A program made the translations under genes and the position numbers. From an uncultured Erysipelotrichaceae bacterium (lineage in GTDB: Bacteria > Bacillota_I > Bacilli_A > Erysipelotrichales > Erysipelotrichaceae), in the NCBI GenBank assembly GCA_937893115.1, contig CALBGK010000048.1, forward strand, positions 1 through 6,109: a stretch of DNA of 6,109 nt, in the 5' to 3' direction. Positions within the stretch are counted from its first letter, which is position 1, and each line of letters starts with the position of its first letter. Shown here in pieces: positions 1-4,757 of this stretch. The notes below the pieces were generated by a model that saw nothing but the letters and a program-made list of their open reading frames with translations, had not been told where the DNA came from and searched no databases.

Positions 1-1034
1 GAAATAGAATCCACACCATCATTTGGTTCAAAACATGATTTGATATATTCATAGATACTATCTTCAATATGTACATCCATCTCCAGTTGAGTCGAACATT
101 TTTGTTTAAAGGACATGAGTAACTTATCAACTATCTTATCTAGAGCTTCCGAATCTAATAGACTGGTGCTCACTCTATCATCGATAGCGTCGATAAAAGA
201 CTTGCCAAAGAAATCCATAATCTTAGAGATAGGATTTTCTGAAATATAAACTAGGGTCTTATTGTTGCCATCTAAATGGTCGATGACTTCTTTAGACAGT
301 TTACTTGTCGCTTCTTGCAGCTGATTATTTAAAAAGACATAGCGTTTATTTAAACTGCACTTGCCAGTGATGGTAAGTTCCGCCAACATGCGATTAAAGA
401 TAGGGCTAGAAGCTTCAAAATTTTCAATCACGACGATAGGATTTTTGCCCTGCAATGAGACATAGATATCTTGTAAAAAGAGTGTCTCTTGACTCTGTGA
501 TTGATATCTAGACATATCGATGGTGCTCACCTCATTAGAGACAGTTAATCCATACTTCTTCAAAAGATTAGCCATACTTGTAACCAATAGGTGACGACCA
601 CTACCATTGTTTCCAGTTAAGAGAATAGAATTTCTAATCTTCATTGGATTAGCACCGATGACATATGGTCTTCTAAAAGCGATAGTCATTGAATCTGATG
701 CCTCATCTTGACCAATGACCATGCTCTTTAATTCTTGATTTATCTTATCAAAGACTTCTTTAGAAGCTTTGCCATAAACAATAGTCTCTGGTGAATTAAT
801 TTTGACATTGAAGTCTTTTTCGATCTCTTTCTTTAAAGAATTTAAGTCTGCATCACTGATTAAAGAATTTTCAGTCAAACTAGAAATCTCAGCATTATTC
901 TTATCAATAATTTTCTGCAATTCATCCTGCGTCTTGTCTAAAACATCTAGTGAATCACTATAGATATTAGAAAAGCCTCGATTTTTACCCAAGACCTCTT
1001 TCATCAAACGCTCTTTTTCATCATTATTCTTCAT
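1..1034 (-). CDS. Degenerate Clp/HSP100-type AAA+ protein (pseudo-ATPase), 3' end outside window
   Basis: My own translation from the ATG at 1034 stays open for 344 codons to the left edge, so the C-terminus is missing. Residues 27-80 are charged and probably helical. From about residue 105 the chain follows the second AAA+ module of ClpB/ClpC: VIGQDEA (106-112), a Walker A-like loop GNNGSGRH (141-148), DMSRY (173-177), a Walker B-like strand PIVVIENFE (199-207), a box-VII-like segment FIDAIDDRV (280-288) and a sensor-2-like FEPNDGVDS (335-343). The usual catalytic residues are replaced: Walker A lysine by Arg147, the following Thr/Ser by His148, Walker B DE by EN, NRID by DAID, and GAR by GVD. 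The GYVG pore loop between DMSRY and Walker B is absent. I infer a scaffold or regulator rather than an unfoldase. The ATG overlaps the stop of the preceding gene (TAATG), so translation is probably coupled; the SD is weak (AGAGAG). It could still bind nucleotide, since an Arg in the P-loop does not exclude this. Confidence 0.8.
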   Translation of the reverse strand, partial: MKNNDEKERLMKEVLGKNRGFSNIYSDSLDVLDKTQDELQKIIDKNNAEISSLTENSLISDADLNSLKKEIEKDFNVKINSPETIVYGKASKEVFDKINQELKSMVIGQDEASDSMTIAFRRPYVIGANPMKIRNSILLTGNNGSGRHLLVTSMANLLKKYGLTVSNEVSTIDMSRYQSQSQETLFLQDIYVSLQGKNPIVVIENFEASSPIFNRMLAELTITGKCSLNKRYVFLNNQLQEATSKLSKEVIDHLDGNNKTLVYISENPISKIMDFFGKSFIDAIDDRVSTSLLDSEALDKIVDKLLMSFKQKCSTQLEMDVHIEDSIYEYIKSCFEPNDGVDSI

Positions 1035-1528
1035 TAACCAATCTCTCTTTTCAATATCTTATATATCTTAGCAGCTGTCTGTACTTTAGAAGACTTGAGC
1101 GCTTTATAGACATAAGTCAAACCATCATAATATCCCTTAGAATATAATGATGACTTATTAACTCGTGAATAATCAGTTATCTCAGCACTGACCTTTCCTT
1201 CGACAATAAATAGATTCTTAGGATTGTCTTGTGCTTCATTCAAGTATTTATCTAGGGCTTCTCTATAACCTTCGACATATGTAGTTGAATTGCGAGTACC
1301 AAAATCAACACCATTCAACATTTTTTCAAAACAGTCTAAACGATTAGTAAATTCATCAATCTTAGGCAATGCAGGTTTTCTAACTGTTCTTCCCTCATTG
1401 ATGGTTCTGCCGATACTAGCTAGATCAGGATGTGGATTAGACTTTCTAGTTGTCGCGGTCTCTTCTTCTTTTTCTGAAGTAACTTCATCTAATAATGAAT
1501 AAATATCATCTAACTTATTCTTTTCCAT
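1034..1528 (-). CDS. Uncharacterised 164-residue protein linking XpaC-like and AAA+ genes
   Basis: I do not recognise this family. The protein has no signal peptide or membrane segment, so it is probably cytoplasmic. The N-terminus (about 13-32) is acidic and low complexity (SEKEEETATT), likely disordered. Residues 33-58 are basic and proline-containing (RTVRKPALPK), and the rest looks globular and helical. Two similar motifs occur: YVEGYREALDKYL (84-96) and YSKGYYDGLTYVY (129-141), sharing the pattern Y-x2-GY-x2-(A/G)-L; they may be a duplicated helix. The C-terminus is basic (KIYKILKREIG). The start is well supported: AGAGGA lies 5 nt before the ATG, and the first 14 nt overlap the end of the XpaC-like gene. 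The stop overlaps the AAA+ start by one base. Strict coupling on both sides suggests all three proteins work together, perhaps with this one as the adaptor. That role is inferred from position only. Confidence 0.85.
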   Translation of the reverse strand: MEKNKLDDIYSLLDEVTSEKEEETATTRKSNPHPDLASIGRTINEGRTVRKPALPKIDEFTNRLDCFEKMLNGVDFGTRNSTTYVEGYREALDKYLNEAQDNPKNLFIVEGKVSAEITDYSRVNKSSLYSKGYYDGLTYVYKALKSSKVQTAAKIYKILKREIG

Positions 1529-2465
1529 TTTGTTCCTCTTTCTGGAATGGATTGCTAATTAAACCATCCTTCTTAAGTAATGATTGGAGTGTAGTTATAT
1601 CAGCTGATAAATTCATGTATTCATCTTCATGTAGAGATTTATTCATCTCTTTTAAAGCTTCATTGATCAAGGCAATGGTCTTGACTAATTGGGTCTCATT
1701 CTTTTTAAACTCATCATTCTTGGCATTAATCTTACCTAAGTTTTTATAATTTTCTAATATCTTAGTCAAGATGGGTAAGTAATAATCATATAGTTTAGTA
1801 AGTTTATCATTATCATCTTCATCAGCATATAAATCAATCTGTTTTAAAAGAGCTGATGTCTGATAGAGGCCGTTTTTTACTTCTTCATTAGCTATATCGA
1901 CATTTAAGCTATTGATTTTATCGATATACTTTTGGGCATTAGATAATTCTTCTTGAACTTTAACTTCTTCTTTCTTAGTTTCGACATTATTGAAGACAGT
2001 ATCTTCTTGTTTAGAAAAAGCTAAGAGTAATTCACATATATTTTCATACATATCTGGATATTCATTACGAAATTCTTCCATGCTCATGATCAATTCGTCA
2101 TCCATGGAGATGTATAAGTCTTCAATAACGGTATAATTACCATTATTAGTCGTTAAAGCTATATTATCGACAATAGGCAATTTGATATTTTGGTGGAAAT
2201 ACTTATCTAATTTCTTGTCGATGCGATTACGATCCCGATTTGATAGTATCTTAGAGTCAGATTTTCTTTTGCCCGAGACATTGCGTACTCTTGAAGACGA
2301 GCGATAATCAGGCGCAGAGGCAGCTTTAAAGACGTTGAAGATAACAAATAAGACAATAAAAATAGGTAATAAACTAATAAGGCCTGACACAAATACTCCA
2401 CCGAAACCAAACAGCATTAAAAATATAAAAAATCCGATAATTCCTGAATTGTTGTTTCTATTCAT
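1515..2465 (-). CDS. XpaC-like two-TM coiled-coil membrane protein
   Basis: Predicted protein of 316 residues. Two hydrophobic helices (about 9-25 and 28-47) are followed by a basic serine-rich linker (51-75, RSSSRVRNVSGKRK), so the bulk is probably cytoplasmic. Residues 79-150 form a compact domain I do not recognise (RIDKKLDKYF, then IEDLYISMDDE and EFRNEYPDMYENI). After a charged spacer (155-175), residues 177-302 resemble the C-terminal helical region of the XpaC family, with the tell-tale YYLPILTKILENY (228-240) and a final ADITTLQSLLKKDGL. XpaC was named for 5-bromo-4-chloroindolyl phosphate hydrolysis in Bacillus, but no catalytic motif is visible; family members are commonly linked to TelA toxic-anion-resistance proteins. 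The first possible start is this ATG, since an in-frame TAG lies at 2481-2483. No Shine-Dalgarno site precedes it, and a promoter -10 box sits only 7 nt upstream. It heads a three-gene overlapping operon. Confidence 0.8.
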   Translation of the reverse strand: MNRNNNSGIIGFFIFLMLFGFGGVFVSGLISLLPIFIVLFVIFNVFKAASAPDYRSSSRVRNVSGKRKSDSKILSNRDRNRIDKKLDKYFHQNIKLPIVDNIALTTNNGNYTVIEDLYISMDDELIMSMEEFRNEYPDMYENICELLLAFSKQEDTVFNNVETKKEEVKVQEELSNAQKYIDKINSLNVDIANEEVKNGLYQTSALLKQIDLYADEDDNDKLTKLYDYYLPILTKILENYKNLGKINAKNDEFKKNETQLVKTIALINEALKEMNKSLHEDEYMNLSADITTLQSLLKKDGLISNPFQKEEQNGKE

Positions 2466-2472
2466 GATATTA

Positions 2473-2501
2473 ATTATACGCTAATTTTTACCCTAAGTTA
2501 A
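2473..2501 (-). promoter_or_regulatory. Sigma-A-like promoter of the XpaC-like operon, predicted leaderless
   Basis: On the minus strand, TTAACT (2496-2501) and a perfect TATAAT (2473-2478) are separated by exactly 17 nt. The -35 box matches 4 of 6 consensus bases. Transcription would start at about 2465-2466, that is at or one base before the A of the ATG of the XpaC-like gene, leaving essentially no 5' untranslated region. This agrees with the absence of any Shine-Dalgarno motif there. The match is by eye; no transcription data are available. Confidence 0.6.
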
Positions 2502-2544
2502 CTGGGAATACACTTATATCTATGTTATTTATAAATCTTTTCAT
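2488..2544 (-). CDS. Possible 18-residue small ORF between the two operons
   Basis: An ATG at 2544 opens an 18-codon frame, MKRFINNIDISVFPVNLG, that ends with TAA at 2488-2490. AAAAGGA (2554-2560) lies about 9 nt upstream at usable Shine-Dalgarno spacing, and a second in-frame ATG at 2553 would add three residues. A TATAAT at 2563-2568 could drive it, but I find no good -35 box for it. Its stop falls inside the spacer of the XpaC promoter. I recognise no family. It may be a leader peptide, a microprotein or chance; small size and one isolated genome make this a weak call. Confidence 0.2.
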   Translation of the reverse strand: MKRFINNIDISVFPVNLG

Positions 2545-2562
2545 CTTTGACATTCCTTTTGA

Positions 2563-2568
2563 ATTATA
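2563..2568 (-). promoter_or_regulatory. Isolated TATAAT -10-like box downstream of rsiV
   Basis: The minus strand reads ACTTATAATTC. With spacers of 16 to 18 nt the upstream hexamers (within GGATCGATC) match TTGACA poorly, so only the -10 element is convincing. If used, it would start a transcript near 2556, ahead of the 18-residue ORF and the XpaC promoter. In this AT-rich stretch it may be chance. Confidence 0.25.
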
Positions 2569-2612
2569 AGTTTATTTTTGTTCAGATCGATCCATCAATT
2601 TTTGATGATAAA

Positions 2613-3509
2613 TCATTTTATACTTTCTTCGAACAAATAATCAACATAGATATAATCTTTAACTACATCTTTATTAATAGTAAACTCCGGCTCCCCCATA
2701 TAACCAGGAGCTACTTCATATTTATCAAAGCAAATCACTAAATCATAGTCTTTATTCCAATAAAAATCAGTATTCTGATCAATATTGACCTGATCCCCAA
2801 ACATTTCATCATCAACCCAATAGATAATATTTCTATTTTCATTCATTTCTTGTTTCATTTGTTGTTCGATTTCATTCTCTACAATTGAGTAGAATTGTTT
2901 ATCCTTTACTATATCTTTTAAGGTCACTACTTCATTATTTGATTTGTTGATATGATAATACCTATAATGAATATTTCCGCTTCCTGCTTCTTCAATAATC
3001 TGTATTTTCAAAGTAAACCATTTATCATTATTTGTGACTACGCTATAATCGATATAAAGAGAGCTGTGTCCATTTTCACCAACATAATCTATCTCATCAT
3101 AAAATCTTTCCAATAATACATTGATAAGTTTATTTACACTATTGTTAATTTGAGCATAAGAGGGATTATCGATCGTTTCAATTTGTGGAATACTTGCTTT
3201 TAGCTCGTGATAATCATCTTGATAATTGTATTCTACAACGGTCACGACTTTGACAATATCACCAATAAGAGGAATATCTTCTAATACTTTAGCGTATGTA
3301 GGGCTTATGTTTGGCAATAATATCAAGGCCACAAAAATAACAAAACTCAGTTTCAGCACTGGTTGAAATAAACGAATATTTCGATACTCACTATCAATTT
3401 CTGGCAGTTTTTCAAGCATTTTATTTACAGTGTCATCTAATTGATAAGGAATCAAATTTTCTTCTTGTCTTATTTTATTCTTTATTTTTTTATCAAATTT
3501 ATTCATCAT
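2613..3509 (-). CDS. rsiV: RsiV-type anti-sigma factor, putative lysozyme receptor
   Basis: Predicted protein of 298 residues, close to the known RsiV length. The N-terminal about 48 residues are cytoplasmic and would bind the sigma factor. A single TM helix (about 51-66) follows, then an extracellular domain. The C-terminal signature FYWNKDYDLVICFDKYEVAP followed by GYMGEPEFTI (249-278) is diagnostic of the DUF3298 domain of RsiV. In Bacillus subtilis, lysozyme binding to this domain exposes RsiV to signal peptidase and then RasP, freeing SigV. Just outside the membrane this protein carries T71-Y72-A73, which fits a signal-peptidase (-3, -1) site, then an amphipathic stretch (VLEDIPLIGDIVKVV). 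The gene overlaps the end of the sigma gene. AGGAGG (3512-3517) lies 2 nt before the first ATG and 5 nt before a second ATG at 3506; the second is the likelier start and removes one Met. No intrinsic terminator with a T-tract follows. Confidence 0.93.
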   Translation of the reverse strand: MMNKFDKKIKNKIRQEENLIPYQLDDTVNKMLEKLPEIDSEYRNIRLFQPVLKLSFVIFVALILLPNISPTYAKVLEDIPLIGDIVKVVTVVEYNYQDDYHELKASIPQIETIDNPSYAQINNSVNKLINVLLERFYDEIDYVGENGHSSLYIDYSVVTNNDKWFTLKIQIIEEAGSGNIHYRYYHINKSNNEVVTLKDIVKDKQFYSIVENEIEQQMKQEMNENRNIIYWVDDEMFGDQVNIDQNTDFYWNKDYDLVICFDKYEVAPGYMGEPEFTINKDVVKDYIYVDYLFEESIK

Positions 3510-3978
3510 TGCCTCCTAGAATATCTCTCAACATTTTTCTAGATCGTCTAAGTTGTTGTCTAACTGCCATTATGCTGGAATTTGTTATCTTTGCAATTTC
3601 TACTACAGGGATATCTTCATAATAATAAAGTATTGCTACAGTTCTATACGGTTGATTAAGACTATTTACTGCATCTCTCACAGTAATTCTTGTAGTAATG
3701 TCCATCTTTTTATCATCAGCAACCTCTTCTATCTCATCGATATACAATAAATTCTTATTTTTTCTGATCATTTCAACTGCTGTATTATGCACTATATGTA
3801 GTATCCATGCCTTGAACGCTTTCTTGTTTTTCAAAGTCGGATACGCAATATACGCTCTGTACACAGTCTCAGCGACTACATCAACTGCATCAGTTTCATT
3901 TTTAATGATGGAATAAGCTAAGTTATACATCGACTTTTCATATTTTTTTATATTTTCACAAAACTCATCCTTAATCAA
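3499..3978 (-). CDS. sigV: ECF sigma factor, SigV-like
   Basis: Predicted protein of 159 residues from the TTG start. Region 2 spans about 17-75 (MYNLAYSIIKNETDAVDVVA, then KAFKAWILHIVHNTAVEMIRK), and region 4 spans about 100-152 (VRDAVNSLNQPYRTVAILYY, then VVEIAKITNSSIMAVRQQLR with its helix-turn-helix). Only regions 2 and 4 are present, as in group IV (ECF) factors. The adjacent RsiV identifies it as the SigV type, which directs lysozyme-response genes from TGAAAC/CGTC-like promoters in B. subtilis. Start choice: an ATG at 4035 has no Shine-Dalgarno site; an ATG at 3987 has AAAGGAGA only 0 nt away; the TTG at 3978 has it 9 nt away and overlaps the SGNH gene's TGA stop as TTGA, a classic coupling arrangement. 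The gene is last-but-one in the operon, so the factor probably amplifies its own transcription together with the acylation genes. The autoregulatory promoter would lie beyond the right edge. Confidence 0.92.
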   Translation of the reverse strand: MIKDEFCENIKKYEKSMYNLAYSIIKNETDAVDVVAETVYRAYIAYPTLKNKKAFKAWILHIVHNTAVEMIRKNKNLLYIDEIEEVADDKKMDITTRITVRDAVNSLNQPYRTVAILYYYEDIPVVEIAKITNSSIMAVRQQLRRSRKMLRDILGGNDE

Positions 3979-4748
3979 AAAGAACATTCTCCTTTCATCA
4001 AGATAGATGTCTGTTCTTCTATCCATTCTTGCCATTCTGTATAGTACTTAGCATATAGATGAGTCGTATCAGAAGACTTATCTGCCGATAAGTTTCCTTC
4101 TGCATCGTCATATAAAACATTTACATCTATATAGTAAGCACCCTTATCTATTGCGATTAATTTTATTTTTTCGTTCAAACGATCAATGGAAACATTATTA
4201 AAAGTGTCATCGCTTTTTGAACGTGCTTTTGTTACATGCAAATTAGCCTCAAGAAATATTGATGCATTTTCTTGTAAAGCAATGATATCATCGATTAATC
4301 CGTCATAAGTTGAAACAATACTGTCAAATTCGTAACCGAGTTCATTTATCCCTAGCATGATGTATATCTTATTGTATTGATGCCTATTTAAAAGTTCTAA
4401 TAACCCTACCGTCTCTCCATCTATATTTACAGTTCGATCATATATATTAAAAACGCTCATTCCTATATCGCAAAAATAATCGATATTTTCATCATTCGCA
4501 TATTCCATCAAACCCTGAGTACGTGAATCCCCTATATATAGAGAATTATTCAAGGACACATCAACATTATTTTTCTCGTAACAATCATCTACAGTTTCTT
4601 TTGGATCATATATGACTTCCATCTTTTCATATTTTTTCTTAGTTATGAAAAATAGAGGTTCATCTTGACCACTGATATCAGAATATATCGTTGTAATCAA
4701 AATAATAATCGATAACATTGCTGCTGTTATGATATTGATTCTTCGCAT
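3975..4748 (-). CDS. Membrane-anchored SGNH-fold hydrolase/O-acyl transferase partner
   Basis: Predicted protein of 257 residues. A short basic N-terminus (MRR) and one hydrophobic helix (about 5-22) act as a signal anchor, so the catalytic domain lies outside the membrane. All SGNH blocks are visible: GDSRTQG with nucleophile Ser75 (block I), Gly96 in CDIGMSVF (block II), GINE with Asn135 (block III), and DTTH with Asp227 and His230 (block V). The catalytic set is complete. An SGNH protein next to an MBOAT protein is the arrangement of PatA/PatB, AlgI/AlgJ-X and DltB/DltD, in which the SGNH partner receives an acyl group and transfers it to a cell-envelope polymer. I infer O-acetyl transfer to peptidoglycan because of the SigV/RsiV genes downstream; a secondary-wall polymer or a deacetylating esterase are alternatives. 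TAGGAGA, overlapping the MBOAT stop, lies 5 nt before the ATG and supports the start. Confidence 0.88.
   Translation of the reverse strand: MRRINIITAAMLSIIILITTIYSDISGQDEPLFFITKKKYEKMEVIYDPKETVDDCYEKNNVDVSLNNSLYIGDSRTQGLMEYANDENIDYFCDIGMSVFNIYDRTVNIDGETVGLLELLNRHQYNKIYIMLGINELGYEFDSIVSTYDGLIDDIIALQENASIFLEANLHVTKARSKSDDTFNNVSIDRLNEKIKLIAIDKGAYYIDVNVLYDDAEGNLSADKSSDTTHLYAKYYTEWQEWIEEQTSILMKGECSF
3988..3995 (-). promoter_or_regulatory. Shine-Dalgarno site AAAGGAGA that decides the sigma factor start
   Basis: This strong ribosome-binding site lies inside the last codons of the SGNH gene. It abuts the ATG at 3987 but stands 9 nt before the TTG at 3978, which overlaps the upstream TGA stop. The spacing favours TTG initiation and translational coupling. 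Confidence 0.6.
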
Positions 4749-4757
4749 ACCAATCTC

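Noticed and set aside
1290..1749. Plus-strand open frames at 1290-1502 and 1495-1749, and similar ones at 2547-2741, 3553-3750 and 3698-3916
   Set aside because: They are antisense to well-supported genes (2547-2741 starts in the gap and runs into rsiV) and show no domain signatures. They look like shadows of AT-rich coding sequence.
2207..2410. Minus-strand 67-codon frame inside the XpaC-like gene
   Set aside because: It is an out-of-frame shadow of the TM and linker region of a gene with clear family features.
2593..2607. Perfect 6-bp hairpin (CATCAA, 3-nt loop, TTGATG) just after rsiV as a terminator
   Set aside because: The stem is AT-rich and short and is not followed by a T-run on the minus strand. 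It may be chance, so readthrough into the next operon stays possible.
3175..3180. TGAAAC (minus strand) inside rsiV as a SigV -35 box
   Set aside because: No CGTC-like -10 at 16-17 nt, and it lies within coding sequence. A second TGAAAC at 3893-3898 inside the sigma gene fails for the same reason.
3979..4035. Longer sigma factor starting at 4035 (178 residues)
   Set aside because: No ribosome-binding motif upstream, a 61-nt overlap with the SGNH gene, and the extra N-terminal residues have no counterpart in ECF factors.
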